Shown here piece by piece: positions 35,024 to 44,925 of a stretch of 64,000 nucleotides of DNA (the stretch's first letter is position 1; every line of letters starts with the position of its first letter). Where the stretch lies: contig NZ_QFFK01000002.1 of the NCBI RefSeq assembly GCF_003149455.1, positions 682,001-746,000 on the forward strand, read 5' to 3'. The position numbers were made by a program, and so were the translations under genes. This DNA comes from Chitinophaga deserti. GTDB lineage: Bacteria > Bacteroidota > Bacteroidia > Chitinophagales > Chitinophagaceae. Under the pieces are notes generated by a model, which saw nothing but the letters and a program-made list of their open reading frames with translations, was not told where the DNA came from and searched no databases.

Positions 35024-35776
35024 ATGAAGCAATTTCTGTTAAGATACGCTGTGGCGGCAGGTGTATTGTGCCTGGTAGGACTGCAGGACGCAACGGCTCA
35101 GGCGGTTCGGCTCATGGGTATGATTACCGATGCGGATACGCGTACAGGCCTCCCGGCAGTGAGCGTCTGGAACAAACGCAACGGTATGGGCACTGTTTCC
35201 AACGAATCAGGCCGGTATTATATTGAAGCCCTCCCGGGCGATACCATTGAGTTTTCCAGCCTCAGCTACGTACGCACCGCTTACGTGGCTCCCGGTATTT
35301 CCGCCACCCGCAATGTGGAAATGAAACGCCACATCATGGGCCTGCAGGGTATCAGTATCCGCGGGCGCATCTATAAGCAGGATTCGCTTTCTATCCGGGA
35401 AGAATATGAGAAGTATTTCGGCTATAAACGGCCCGGCGCCATGGATGTGCTGAAAACACTACCGTCGAACCCCATTACCGCACTCACTTATCTTGTTCCC
35501 AGCCGTGCCCGCAAGCGCAAGGAGAAATTCGGTGAACAGCTGAAATACTGGGAAGAAGAAAAGCATATCGATTACCGTTACAATCCCGACCTGGTAGCCA
35601 AAGTAACCAAACTGGAAAGCCCTGAGCTGGACTCATTCATGCTGGCATACCGGCCGCCTTACAACTTCCTCCTCAACGCTACCGAATACGATCTGCTGCT
35701 GTTCATCAAGCAGTCGTTCGAAAGGTACCAGAGGCAGAAAGGCGTACTTCGAAGAGATACATCGGAACAGCAATAA
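35024..35776 (+). CDS. Secreted CarboxypepD_reg-like (beta-sandwich) protein
   Basis: 250 aa. Signal peptide (about 1-25, ending ATAQA). Residues about 27-100 form the CarboxypepD_reg-like domain often found at the start of SusC/TonB receptors: MGMITDADTRTGLPAVSVWNKRN and GRYYIEALPGDTIEFSSLSY. The rest is a hydrophilic domain with LLNATEYDLLLFIKQSFERYQRQK at the end and no barrel. Probably periplasmic or outer-membrane-associated; function unknown. Confidence 0.85.
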   Translation: MKQFLLRYAVAAGVLCLVGLQDATAQAVRLMGMITDADTRTGLPAVSVWNKRNGMGTVSNESGRYYIEALPGDTIEFSSLSYVRTAYVAPGISATRNVEMKRHIMGLQGISIRGRIYKQDSLSIREEYEKYFGYKRPGAMDVLKTLPSNPITALTYLVPSRARKRKEKFGEQLKYWEEEKHIDYRYNPDLVAKVTKLESPELDSFMLAYRPPYNFLLNATEYDLLLFIKQSFERYQRQKGVLRRDTSEQQ

Positions 35777-35795
35777 CATATTACCTTCATAAAAG

Positions 35796-35832
35796 AAGCC
35801 CGTCCTGGTTTTACCGGAACGGGCTTTTTCTT
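35796..35832. terminator. Convergent terminator
   Basis: AAGCCCGT (35796-35803) pairs with ACGGGCTT (35819-35826), with an inner CTGG/ACCGG part, flanked by A-rich and T-rich sequence. It serves the gene on the left and the tolC-type gene on the minus strand. Confidence 0.82.
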
Positions 35833-35846
35833 TATCCGAAAGGATA

Positions 35847-37172
35847 TTATTTCAGGAGAGCACCTTTCAGGCGCATCAGTTCTGTTTCTGCTACTTTGGT
35901 ATTATAGCGTGCCTGTATAAGGCGGTAAGCGGCCAGTTCAAGGCTTTGCTGTGCTTCTTTTACTTCCAGCGTAGTAGAAACTCCCTGCCGGAAGCGCTCC
36001 AGCGCCACCATGGTATTTTCACGGGCGAGGTCTACACTTTCCTGCTCCAGTTCCAGCGACATCTTATAATATTCATAATCCCTGAAAGCATTGCGGAGCT
36101 GCAGGTTTACGAGCGATGCCTGATTGTCGAGCGCCAGTTGCTGGTATTCAATATCGAGCTTCGCGGCTTTCACCTGGCGGTGTACGTTAAGGCCGTTGAA
36201 GATGGGCACCGTGGCAGAGAATCCGTAGTTAAGGCCCCGGTTCTGGTTGAAGATGGGGCTAAACTGGTTGATGGCGGCGCTCGCGCGTGACTGGCTGAAA
36301 TTATATGCGGAGTTGAAAGCAATCACCGGGTAAAAATCACCTTTTCTTTCCTTTAGCGTTATGCGGGAAATCTCCAGGTTCTGACGGGAGATCTGCATCA
36401 GCGGATTGGTTTGCTGGATGTTTTCGAGGATCTGTCCGTAAGAGAGCTGCGTATTCAGCGGGATGGAGTCGAGCACATCGTAGTTTACGTTTTCGTCTGC
36501 AATGGCCAGCAGCTGGTTGAGTGATGCTTTGCTTTGCTCAATCACGGTTTGCTGCCGGAGCCAGTTGGCACGCTGGGCGTTGTAGTCCACTTTTGCCTGC
36601 AGCCAGTCGGTTTTAGGTGCAAGCCCTGTCTGGAACTTAGCGTCGGAGAGCTTTACCCGCTCGTCGGAAATAGACATCTGTTCGGCGAGGGCACGCAGTT
36701 GTTGCTTTTGCTGGGAGATGTTGTAATAGCTGTTGATAATATTAGCTACTGTATTTTCCACCTGGTTACGCACGTTCATTTCACCGAGGATCTCGATGGC
36801 CTGTACACGCTGGCGGGTGGCAAACATTTTAAGACCGTCGAACAGCGTCCAGTTAAGATTCACGGCAGCCTGCATCTGGCGGTTCTTAATGCCGGAAGTA
36901 TCCCGCTTGGAGCCGTTGCCGAATTCCTGTTTGGTAGCGGTATTGGTCCAGGTTTTTGAGGCCGTTCCATTGATGCGTGGCGCAAAGGCGAAATTGGCGT
37001 AGGCATTATCGTTGGCAGCCACATCCGCATCGTTGCGTGCCATGCGGATGTCGTAGTTGTTTTTCAGCCCCAGGTCTATTGCCTGTTCCAGCGTAAGCAC
37101 CTGCTGTGCGCGGGCGCCGGTAGTTAAGGCAAGGATCCAGGAGGCGGAGCATAATATCAGTTTCAGTTTCAT
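35847..37172 (-). CDS. TolC-family outer-membrane efflux protein
   Basis: 441 aa from ATG 37172 (signal peptide MKLKLILCSASWILALTTGARAQ split here; an ATG at 37181 adds three residues). Two internally repeated coiled-coil regions typical of OEP: QAIDLGLKNNYDIRMARNDA near the start of the mature protein and LVNLQLRNAFRDYEYYKMSLELE in the second half, with ARENTMVALERFRQGVSTTLEV as the usual OEP closing motif. Outer-membrane duct of the tripartite pump, 12 bases behind the RND gene. Confidence 0.95.
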   Translation of the reverse strand: MKLKLILCSASWILALTTGARAQQVLTLEQAIDLGLKNNYDIRMARNDADVAANDNAYANFAFAPRINGTASKTWTNTATKQEFGNGSKRDTSGIKNRQMQAAVNLNWTLFDGLKMFATRQRVQAIEILGEMNVRNQVENTVANIINSYYNISQQKQQLRALAEQMSISDERVKLSDAKFQTGLAPKTDWLQAKVDYNAQRANWLRQQTVIEQSKASLNQLLAIADENVNYDVLDSIPLNTQLSYGQILENIQQTNPLMQISRQNLEISRITLKERKGDFYPVIAFNSAYNFSQSRASAAINQFSPIFNQNRGLNYGFSATVPIFNGLNVHRQVKAAKLDIEYQQLALDNQASLVNLQLRNAFRDYEYYKMSLELEQESVDLARENTMVALERFRQGVSTTLEVKEAQQSLELAAYRLIQARYNTKVAETELMRLKGALLK

Positions 37173-37184
37173 TGTTAGCATGTT

Positions 37185-40100
37185 TTAGGCGTGCGCGGCG
37201 GAAGCAGCTTCTTCTGGCACTTTCGATTCGGTTACCGCGTCTTCAAATTCCGTGTTCTTCTTCCTGCGGCTCAGGTAAGTGTACACAGCGGGGATCACGT
37301 ACAGCGTGAGTACAAGGGAGAACATAATACCTCCCACGATCACGATACCAAGCGGTATACGGCTGGTAGATGCCGCACCAAGGCTCATTGCAATAGGTAA
37401 TGCACCCAGGGCCATGGCCAGTGATGTCATGAGGATCGGGCGGAGGCGCATCACGGCACCTTCAATAGCCGCTTCTGCTTTCTCCTTGCCTGCATCGCGC
37501 ATGTGGTTGGCAAACTCCACAATAAGGATACCGTTTTTCGTCACAAGCCCTATCAGCATAATTACCCCGATCTGGGAGAAGATGTTCCATGTCTGATCGA
37601 ACAGCTTCAGCGACAGGAATGCACCTGCAAACGCCATGGGTACTGTGAGCATGATAATCAACGGGTCTACCCAGCTTTCGAACTGCGCCGCGAGTACGAG
37701 GTAAATGAGTATCAGGGCCAGTAACAGTGCGAACATGGTGTTGGAGCCGGATTCCGCATAGTCGCGCGAGGAACCGCTCAGTGCAGTATCGAACGAATTA
37801 TCGATCACTCCTTCTTTTTCCAGCCTGGTATATATCTCACCCATGGCGTCGATACCGTCACCAATAGTTTTACCCGGGGCAAGCCCTGCGGATATGGTGG
37901 CCGATTTCATACGGTTATAGTGGTAGATAACGGGCGGACTGGTTTCTTCCTGGATGGTCACCAGGTTGTCGAGCTGAATGGCTTCGCCACGGGAGTTGCG
38001 GACGTAGATGCTCTGCAGGTCTACAGGGTCGTCGCGGTCTTCCCGGAACACCTGCCCCATTACCTGGTATTGTTTACCGTTGCGGATGAAATATCCGAAG
38101 CGGCGGTTGGAAAGCGCCAGTTGCAGCGTGGAGGAAATATCTTCCACGGAAACGCCCAGTTCGCTTGCTTTCGCGCGATTGATATGGATACGCAGCTCCG
38201 GCTTGTTGAATTTAAGATCAATATCCACCCCCTGGAAAACGGGGTGTGCGCTGGCTTCTTCCACGAAGCGCGGCACAACGGCGGAGAGCTTTTCGAAGTT
38301 TACGTTCTGTAATACGAATGCTACGGGTAAACCACCGCGGCGGCCTACCTGAATAGTTTGCTGCTCGATGGCGAACACCTTGCCCTGGGGGAACCGGTAC
38401 ATGTTACGGTTCACCATGTTCACGATATCTTTCTGTGAGCGGAGGCGCTCATTGGGTTCGGGAAGCGTTACGAATGAGAAGGCAGTGTTTACTGAACCCG
38501 CCCCGGAGAAGCCGGGGGCTGTCACGGAAAGGATCACTTTCTTTTCCGGGATGGAATCTTTCATAAAATCTACCAGGTCTGTCACGTATTTATCCATCGC
38601 ATCATAAGCGGTACCTTCCGGTGTGTTGATGGAAAGGCGGAAAGTGCTGCGGTCTTCCACCGGTGCCAGCTCAGACTGGATGTTGGTGAACAGTACGTAA
38701 ATCATACCGATACATGCGGCAATGATTACCCACGCAAACCAGCGTACCTGCACAAATGATGCGAGTGTGTTCTTGTAGCTCCTTTCCATCCACTGGAAGA
38801 AAGGCTCTGTTTTTTCGTAGAACCAGGAATGCTTATGTGTTTTGCGGGCGAGTTTCACGTTGAGCACCGGGGTGAGGGTGAGCGAAACGAATGCGGAAAT
38901 AAGTACCGCACCTGCCACTACGATCCCGAATTCCCGGAACAGGCTTCCTACGAAGCCCTGCAGGAAGATGATGGGAAGGAATACGAATGCGAGCGTTACC
39001 GATGTGGCGATTACCGCAAAGAAGATCTCTTCCGATCCTTCCTTGGCGGCACGCATACGCGGCAGCCCTGCTTCTATCTTTTTATAAATGTTTTCCGTTA
39101 CCACGATACCATCGTCCACCACAAGCCCCGTAGCCAGTACGATAGCCAGCAGCGTAAGGATGTTGATGGTGAAGCCGCAGATATACATGATGAAGAATGC
39201 ACCGATGAGCGACACCGGGATGTCCACGATGGGGCGGAGGGCCATGAGCCAGTCGCGGAAGAAGAGGTAAACGATGAGGATTACCAGTACCAGTGCGATG
39301 ATGAGTGTTTCCTGAACTTCGTGGATACTCTTCTTGATGAACGCGGTATTGTCCATCGCGATGTTGAGCGTATAGTCATCCGGAACTTCTTCCTTCAGCT
39401 GTTCGTATCTTTTATAAAACTCTTCTGAGATAGCTACGTAGTTGGAGCCGGGTTGCGGGATGAGGGCGAGGGCTATCTGCGGGATGCCCGTTTCTTTCAG
39501 CTGTGTTTCTTCGTTCTCCGGCCCGAGTACTGCCTGCCCTACGTCGCGAAGCCTGATTTCCGCACCATTTACGTTTTTGATGATCAGTTCATTGAATTCA
39601 TCTTCCGTATCGAGCCTGCCGAAGGTACGCACGGTGAGTTCCGTAGCGTTACCGGCAATCTTCCCGGAAGGCAGCTCAACGTTCTCGCGCTGGAGGGCCA
39701 GCTGTACGTCGCCGGGGGTGAGGGAGTATGCGGAAAGGCGGGCAGGGTCCATCCAGATACGCATGGCGTATTTCTTTTCACCCCATACCTGAATGGCAGA
39801 AACACCGGGTATGGTTTGCAGCCGTTCGAGCAGTACGTTGTTGGCGTACTCGGTAATTTCGAGCTGGTTGCGGGTGTTGGACTGCACGGTCATGGAAATG
39901 ATAGCGTCCGAGTTGGCATCTGCTTTAGATACAACGGGCGGTGCTTCGAGGTCGTTTGGCAGGTTGCGCTGTGCCTGAGACACTTTGTCGCGCACATCAT
40001 TTGCCGCAGCTTCGAGGTCTTCACTCAGTTCAAACTCCACGGTGATGTTACTGGAGCCCTGAGAGCTGAGAGAGGAAATATTTTTGATACCGGCCACGCC

Positions 40101-40316
40101 ATTGATGGCTTTTTCGAGGGGCTCGGTGATCTGTGTTTCGATGATATCGGAGTTGGCGCCGGGGTACGACGTACGGACGTTTACAACCGGAGGGTCGATG
40201 GCGGGGAAGTCGCGCACCCCGAGGAAGGTGAACCCTACTACGCCGAAGATCACGATGATGATGTTCATCACGATGGCGAGTACGGGCCTTTTAAGTGATA
40301 TGGAGGGTAAGCTCAT
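37185..40316 (-). CDS. RND efflux permease (AcrB/MexF-like, HAE1 type)
   Basis: 1043 aa, full length. Twelve membrane helices in the RND arrangement, with two large periplasmic loops. Proton-relay pair Asp-Asp in TM4 is present (LATGLVVDDGIVVTENIYKK). Opens with SLPSISLKRPVLAIVMNIIIVIFGVVGF and ends with a charged cytoplasmic tail. Uses the proton gradient to expel drugs, dyes or lipophilic compounds; specificity unknown. Middle gene of the adaptor-pump-TolC operon. Confidence 0.96.
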   Translation of the reverse strand: MSLPSISLKRPVLAIVMNIIIVIFGVVGFTFLGVRDFPAIDPPVVNVRTSYPGANSDIIETQITEPLEKAINGVAGIKNISSLSSQGSSNITVEFELSEDLEAAANDVRDKVSQAQRNLPNDLEAPPVVSKADANSDAIISMTVQSNTRNQLEITEYANNVLLERLQTIPGVSAIQVWGEKKYAMRIWMDPARLSAYSLTPGDVQLALQRENVELPSGKIAGNATELTVRTFGRLDTEDEFNELIIKNVNGAEIRLRDVGQAVLGPENEETQLKETGIPQIALALIPQPGSNYVAISEEFYKRYEQLKEEVPDDYTLNIAMDNTAFIKKSIHEVQETLIIALVLVILIVYLFFRDWLMALRPIVDIPVSLIGAFFIMYICGFTINILTLLAIVLATGLVVDDGIVVTENIYKKIEAGLPRMRAAKEGSEEIFFAVIATSVTLAFVFLPIIFLQGFVGSLFREFGIVVAGAVLISAFVSLTLTPVLNVKLARKTHKHSWFYEKTEPFFQWMERSYKNTLASFVQVRWFAWVIIAACIGMIYVLFTNIQSELAPVEDRSTFRLSINTPEGTAYDAMDKYVTDLVDFMKDSIPEKKVILSVTAPGFSGAGSVNTAFSFVTLPEPNERLRSQKDIVNMVNRNMYRFPQGKVFAIEQQTIQVGRRGGLPVAFVLQNVNFEKLSAVVPRFVEEASAHPVFQGVDIDLKFNKPELRIHINRAKASELGVSVEDISSTLQLALSNRRFGYFIRNGKQYQVMGQVFREDRDDPVDLQSIYVRNSRGEAIQLDNLVTIQEETSPPVIYHYNRMKSATISAGLAPGKTIGDGIDAMGEIYTRLEKEGVIDNSFDTALSGSSRDYAESGSNTMFALLLALILIYLVLAAQFESWVDPLIIMLTVPMAFAGAFLSLKLFDQTWNIFSQIGVIMLIGLVTKNGILIVEFANHMRDAGKEKAEAAIEGAVMRLRPILMTSLAMALGALPIAMSLGAASTSRIPLGIVIVGGIMFSLVLTLYVIPAVYTYLSRRKKNTEFEDAVTESKVPEEAASAAHA

Positions 40317-40364
40317 GAGTTTCTTTGTTAAGTTCTGGGAACCGCTGTTATGATGGGCAGCGCA

Positions 40365-41441
40365 CTATTGCACCTTATTATATTTAAAGGGCATTCCGGG
40401 TTTGAGCTGGAGGATGCCGGTGGTAATAACGGTGTCGCCGATCTCTAAGCCACTGGTAATCTGCACATTGCTTTCATTCCTGATGCCTGTTTCCACGATC
40501 ACGAATTTGGCTTTCCCGCTGTCTGCCACGATCACCTGCTTAAAGCGGGTACCGGGGATTACTGCCTGGGAGGGTATCATGATGGCGTTCGGATTATCCT
40601 TCAGCTGAATGGAGGTGCGGGCGAAAGAGCCGGGGAACAGGGTGCCGGAGGGGTTGGGCACTACGGCACGGATCTTTACACTGCGGGTGGCCAGATCGAT
40701 TTTAGGATCGATGGCGTAGATGGAACCGCGGTAGCGGGTGGTATCGCCGGTTACAGAAAAGTAAACAGGCTCACCCTTGCGGATGGCATTGCGGTATTTT
40801 TCCGGAGCGGCAAAATCGATCTTGAGGGGATCGAGCTGCTGCAGGGTGGTCATAATAGTGGTGGGGCCCACAATAGCACCTTCGGATACGTTGCGGAGAC
40901 CGATGGTTCCGCTGAAGGGGGCACGGATCTCCGTTTTCTGGAGCTGGGCACGGTTATATTCAATGTCGGCGCCATAGGCAGCCACCTGGTTGGTGGTAAC
41001 ATCCACATCCTGCCGGCTGATACCGTTGATTTTAAGGAGAGACTCCTGGCGGGCGAGGGTGGTACGGGCAAGTTCGCGCTGAAGCTCCAGTTTGCGGAGG
41101 GTAGCGAGGATGTCGCCATCATAAATCTTAATAAGGAGGGTGCCTTTGGCAACTTTGGCGCCTTCTTTAAAATGTATCTGTGTGATTCTGCCGGTGATCT
41201 CAGGTTTGAGTTCCACTTCTTCATTGCTCTGGAGTGTTCCGGAAGCTTCGATGATTTCGTCGAGTTTAACAGGTTTAACGACATAGGCATCTGCCTGAAT
41301 GGGACGTGCTGCTGGTCTTGCCCCGCCAGCGGCAGGGCCTCCGGCTTTAGGTTCGGATTTGGCGGTCAGCTTATAAATAAAGAAGCCGGCTACAGCCAGT
41401 ACGAGGAACAGGATAACGATTCGTAAGGTCTTATTTCGCAT
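40365..41441 (-). CDS. RND efflux periplasmic adaptor (MFP/HlyD family)
   Basis: 358 aa. One N-terminal membrane helix (about 7-26), a Pro/Ala/Gly-rich linker, then the biotinyl-lipoyl-like half motifs (EIIEASGTLQSNEEVELKPEITGRI... and IRAPFSGTIGLRNVSEGA), an alpha hairpin between them, and beta-barrel and membrane-proximal domains with GSFARTSIQLKDNPNAIMIPSQAV. Links the RND pump to TolC. First gene of the operon; the pump starts 48 bases later. Confidence 0.95.
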   Translation of the reverse strand: MRNKTLRIVILFLVLAVAGFFIYKLTAKSEPKAGGPAAGGARPAARPIQADAYVVKPVKLDEIIEASGTLQSNEEVELKPEITGRITQIHFKEGAKVAKGTLLIKIYDGDILATLRKLELQRELARTTLARQESLLKINGISRQDVDVTTNQVAAYGADIEYNRAQLQKTEIRAPFSGTIGLRNVSEGAIVGPTTIMTTLQQLDPLKIDFAAPEKYRNAIRKGEPVYFSVTGDTTRYRGSIYAIDPKIDLATRSVKIRAVVPNPSGTLFPGSFARTSIQLKDNPNAIMIPSQAVIPGTRFKQVIVADSGKAKFVIVETGIRNESNVQITSGLEIGDTVITTGILQLKPGMPFKYNKVQ

Positions 41442-41654
41442 GTTTCAGTCTATATAAAGTTTATTTGCCGCTGATCGGGTCCAGGGTTTGCAACGTGGGC
41501 TCTACCCCGCAAGATAATGGATTTAGGAGCCGGACAAATGTAATAATTGGACGTCAAGCCGTTCCTGTTCCGGTTTTAAATATGGTTAAGTGGCAGAAAC
41601 TGCGGTTGAATGGTCAACTTGTATGTCGTAACAGCTAAAATTGTTGCGGCTGTT

Positions 41655-41840
41655 AACCGGGAGGGCGGGTGATGGAGGGGGCGGGGTAGATGGAGACGGG
41701 ATATAAAAAAATGTATATACCAGTAGTTGCATAAGTGGAGAGAAGGGAGTGTAAGAGAGGGGTTGCGGGATGGTGAAAGTGGGGTAGTGAGGGGGTATAA
41801 AACGGGATAAAAAGGGGGTTGGAAGGATGAAGATGCAGTG
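41655..41840 (+). other. Strand-asymmetric purine/G-rich intergenic tract
   Basis: On the plus strand this segment is dominated by G and A with repeated GGG/GGGG runs (GGGAGGGCGGG at about 41659, GGAGGGGGCGGGG at about 41675, GTGGGGTAGTGAGGGGG near 41780). No gene-like reading frame was accepted here. It could form G-quadruplexes on one strand. It lies between the efflux operon start and acpP. Confidence 0.6.
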
Positions 41841-41954
41841 TAATATGTTTGCAGGCGTGTATGCGGTGCAAGCGGGAAGCCGCTACTGCAGGGCGTTTGA
41901 GAAGGTAGTGTTGTTAAGGCTTTGGAAAATCTGGGTTAAAATTCCCCTGAATCC

Positions 41955-41983
41955 TTGGCAATTGAATAAAAATTATATTTTTG
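41955..41983 (+). promoter_or_regulatory. Promoter of the acpP-fabF-rnc operon
   Basis: TTG at 41955-41957, 18-base spacer, TATTTTTG at 41976-41983. Start of transcription near 41990, some 27 bases before the acpP ATG. Confidence 0.7.
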
Positions 41984-42016
41984 CAGTCAAGTTTTAAACC
42001 AAAAACACTTAAAATT

Positions 42017-42253
42017 ATGTCAGACATTGCATCAAGAGTTAAAAAGATCATTATTGACAAATTAGGCGTTGACGAAGCCGAGGTAACTCCTGAAGCCTCC
42101 TTTACCAACGACCTGGGCGCTGACTCTTTGGATACGGTAGAACTGATCATGGAATTCGAAAAAGAATTCAACATCTCCATTCCTGACGAACAAGCAGAAA
42201 CAATCACCACTGTTGGCCAGGCAGTAGCTTACCTGGAAGAACACGTTAAATAA
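42017..42253 (+). CDS. acpP: Acyl carrier protein
   Basis: 78 aa, acidic, the standard AcpP. Ser37 in [10 protein letters not shown] is the 4'-phosphopantetheine attachment site. Carries growing acyl chains in type II fatty-acid synthesis. ATG 42017 gives [18 protein letters not shown]; an earlier in-frame start at 41981 lies inside the promoter and is rejected. fabF follows after 23 bases. Confidence 0.98.
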   Translation: MSDIASRVKKIIIDKLGVDEAEVTPEASFTNDLGADSLDTVELIMEFEKEFNISIPDEQAETITTVGQAVAYLEEHVK

Positions 42254-42276
42254 TCCAACAAATCAGAACTGTTTTA

Positions 42277-43530
42277 ATGCAACCAAGACGAGTAGTCGTT
42301 ACAGGTTTAGGCGCGCTGACACCGCTCGGCAATTCCGTAGATGCTTTCTGGCAGGGATTGGCGACCGGTGTATCGGGCGCTGATTATATCAAGCAGTTTG
42401 ATGCTTCCAAATTCAAGACCCGTTTTGCCTGTGAGCTGAAGAACTTCGATCCCGTGGATTTCATGGATAAGAAGGATGCACGCAAAATGGACCCGTTCAC
42501 GCAAACCGCAGTCATAGCAGCCGATCAGGCAGTGGCGGACGCGAAAATCGACCGCAACTCCGTGGATGTTGACAGGGTTGGCGTGATCTGGGGTACGGGC
42601 GTTGGCGGGATGATCAATTTCACGAACGAATTAAAGGAATTCCATTCCGGGGACGGAACACCACGTTTCAGCCCTTTCCTGATCACCCGTTTGATTCTTG
42701 ATATTGCCGCAGGGCATATATCTATGCGTCATGGTTTCAGAGGCCCTAACTTTTCGGTGGTATCTGCATGTGCATCTGCCACCAATGCGCTGATAGAAGC
42801 CATGTACACCATCCGCTACGGAAAGGCGGACGTAATCATTTCCGGTGGGTCGGAGAACATCATCAATGAGCCCTGTGTTGGCGGATTTAACGCCATGAAG
42901 GCGCTCAGTGAGCGGAACGACGATCCAAAAACGGCCTCCAGGCCATTTGACCTGGACCGCGATGGTTTTGTAATGGGCGAAGGCGCCGGCGCTTTGGTGC
43001 TGGAAAGCTACGAACATGCCATGGCCCGCGGTGCAAAAATCTATGTTGAGCTCGCCGGCGGCGGTGCCTCTGCAGATGCCCATCACATCACCGCTCCCCA
43101 CCCCGAAGGGCTCGGAGCCACCAATGTGATGAACCAGGCTCTTAAAGACGCTAACCTCCTGCCTGAAGACATCGATTACATCAATGTTCACGGAACCTCT
43201 ACTCCGCTGGGCGACATTGCGGAAGTAAAGGCCATTCAGCAGGTATTTGGAGAAGCTGCTTACAAACTCAATATCAGCTCCACCAAATCCATGACCGGGC
43301 ACCTCCTTGGAGCAGCCGGAGCCGTGGAATCCATCACTATCATCAAGAGTATTCTTGAAGGGCTCGTACCTCCCACGATCAACCATTTCACTGACGACCC
43401 CCAGCTGGATGCCAATCTGAATTTCACTTTTAACGTTGCACAAAAAAGAGAAGTGAGAGCTGCCCTTAGCAATACCTTCGGGTTTGGCGGGCATAACGCC
43501 TCCGTTATTTTCAAAAAATTTGTTCCTTGA
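42277..43530 (+). CDS. fabF: Beta-ketoacyl-ACP synthase II
   Basis: 417 aa. Condensing enzyme of fatty-acid elongation. The catalytic triad is visible: Cys165 (VVSACASATN), His305 (NVHGTSTPLGD) and His342 (KSMTGHLLGAAGA). C-terminal NTFGFGGHNASVIFKK is typical. Sits between acpP and rnc, the common acpP-fabF-rnc order. Confidence 0.98.
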   Translation: MQPRRVVVTGLGALTPLGNSVDAFWQGLATGVSGADYIKQFDASKFKTRFACELKNFDPVDFMDKKDARKMDPFTQTAVIAADQAVADAKIDRNSVDVDRVGVIWGTGVGGMINFTNELKEFHSGDGTPRFSPFLITRLILDIAAGHISMRHGFRGPNFSVVSACASATNALIEAMYTIRYGKADVIISGGSENIINEPCVGGFNAMKALSERNDDPKTASRPFDLDRDGFVMGEGAGALVLESYEHAMARGAKIYVELAGGGASADAHHITAPHPEGLGATNVMNQALKDANLLPEDIDYINVHGTSTPLGDIAEVKAIQQVFGEAAYKLNISSTKSMTGHLLGAAGAVESITIIKSILEGLVPPTINHFTDDPQLDANLNFTFNVAQKREVRAALSNTFGFGGHNASVIFKKFVP

Positions 43531-43534
43531 TTGT

Positions 43535-44263
43535 GTGAAACTAATTCCAGGATTCCTATATAAACTTTTATACGGGAAAAAGCGATTGTACAAAGACCTC
43601 TACAACCTGCTCGGGTTTCACCCGGGCAACCTGGCACTGTATGAAGTCGCTTTGAGCCACCGTTCCAGCAAGGAGAAATTCCTTGAGAGCAATGAGCGCC
43701 TGGAATACCTCGGCGATGCCATCCTCGGTGCCATCATCGGAGACTACCTCTTTAAAAAATACCCCTACAAAACAGAAGGTTACCTTACCGAAATGAGGTC
43801 CAAAATCGTTAACCGCCAACAGCTCAACGATATCGCCATCAAAATGGGCCTCCGCAAACTAACCATCTACGACAAATACAACTCCTTCCTCAAAATCTCC
43901 CAGATATTCGGCAATACCCTCGAAGCTCTTGTAGGAGCAGTTTACCTCGACCGCGGCTATAATCAAACCAAACAGTTCGTTCACAAACGCATCCTCGTTC
44001 CTTACATCGATCTCGAAGCACTCGAAATCGTAGAAATGAACCACAAGAACAAACTGTACGGATGGGCCAATAAAAACGGTAAATCCCTCGAGTTTGAGCT
44101 TATTGAAGAACAGATGGATAACGGCCGCCGCATCTTTACCGTAGGTGCCATGCTCGACGGAGAACTCATCTGCACCGGTAAAGCTTTCAATAAAAAAGAT
44201 GCCAGCCAGATCGCAGCTTCTCAGGCCATCGAACTGCTGGGCATCGGGGGCGACGAAAAATAA
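43535..44263 (+). CDS. rnc: Ribonuclease III
   Basis: 242 aa from a GTG at 43535, four bases after the fabF stop; a longer frame would overlap fabF by 47 bases. RNase III domain with NERLEYLGDAILGAII near residues 53-68 and FGNTLEALVGAVYLDRGY; double-stranded-RNA-binding domain at about 170-240 with GKAFNKKDASQIAASQAIELL. Cuts rRNA precursors and structured mRNAs. Third gene of the acpP operon. Confidence 0.95.
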   Translation: MKLIPGFLYKLLYGKKRLYKDLYNLLGFHPGNLALYEVALSHRSSKEKFLESNERLEYLGDAILGAIIGDYLFKKYPYKTEGYLTEMRSKIVNRQQLNDIAIKMGLRKLTIYDKYNSFLKISQIFGNTLEALVGAVYLDRGYNQTKQFVHKRILVPYIDLEALEIVEMNHKNKLYGWANKNGKSLEFELIEEQMDNGRRIFTVGAMLDGELICTGKAFNKKDASQIAASQAIELLGIGGDEK

Positions 44264-44276
44264 CCTCCCTGCTTTC

Positions 44277-44879
44277 TCACCCCGCCTTTACATTCAGACG
44301 AAGGATCGTTTTCAACTTATCTACCGGAGTTTTCCCGGGATCATTCAGATAAATTTCATGATGTACACCATTCACCTCCAGGTGATGCTGCCGTATATAC
44401 TGGTGTAACCGGCTTACCGATGCCTCCTCTTCGTAATAAGAACCTGTATGCAGGATCTGAACGGCCAATGCCGGCGGGATGGCTTCAAATCTCAGGGCAT
44501 CGAGGTAAGGGAGGCGCTTATTACCAGCCAGAGCTGCCGCCTGCCGGCAATCCCCCCGGGAAACGAAAGCAGGCATCTGAAGCGCCAGCTTCCAGTTCCA
44601 CTCGGCCGTGGCTACACAGGGCAAAGGATCGCCACTGTTGGCCCACCAATAGCCTTCCAGAGCAGGCATACGGAAATCGTTACCCTGCAGCTTGCAGATC
44701 TTACGGATGTTAAATGCAGTAGCCCATAAAGCCTTGATCTTGGCGCGGAACTCCCCGGCATACGGATCACCGGTACCTTCCACCGTTAAAAATTGTCCGG
44801 GGGCAATGGTCACCAGCTCTGGTGCTGGCCGTGCCCGGTAATATTGCTTCTGTATTTTGGCTAAATCAGTTTTCTGCAT
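44277..44879 (-). CDS. GyrI-like small-molecule-binding domain protein
   Basis: 200 aa. A stand-alone GyrI-like/effector-binding fold: TIAPGQFLTVEGTGDPYAGEFRAKIKALWATAF near the N-terminus, LEGYWWANSG, and the C-terminal HHEIYLNDPGKTPVDKLKTILR, the usual end of this family. These proteins bind or hydrolyse small cytotoxic or signal compounds. It follows the WYL regulator by 46 bases on the same strand, an arrangement often seen for YafY-type regulators. Confidence 0.88.
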   Translation of the reverse strand: MQKTDLAKIQKQYYRARPAPELVTIAPGQFLTVEGTGDPYAGEFRAKIKALWATAFNIRKICKLQGNDFRMPALEGYWWANSGDPLPCVATAEWNWKLALQMPAFVSRGDCRQAAALAGNKRLPYLDALRFEAIPPALAVQILHTGSYYEEEASVSRLHQYIRQHHLEVNGVHHEIYLNDPGKTPVDKLKTILRLNVKAG

Positions 44880-44925
44880 AACGAAGGTTTATGCAAAGGA
44901 AACCGGTGGGTATGACAACCTTATG

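Noticed and set aside
39453-40298. A 281-codon open frame on the plus strand
   Set aside because: Antisense shadow of the RND pump gene.
41653-41871. A 72-codon minus-strand frame rich in His, Pro and Leu
   Set aside because: Low-complexity translation of the purine-rich tract, with no start context and no family.
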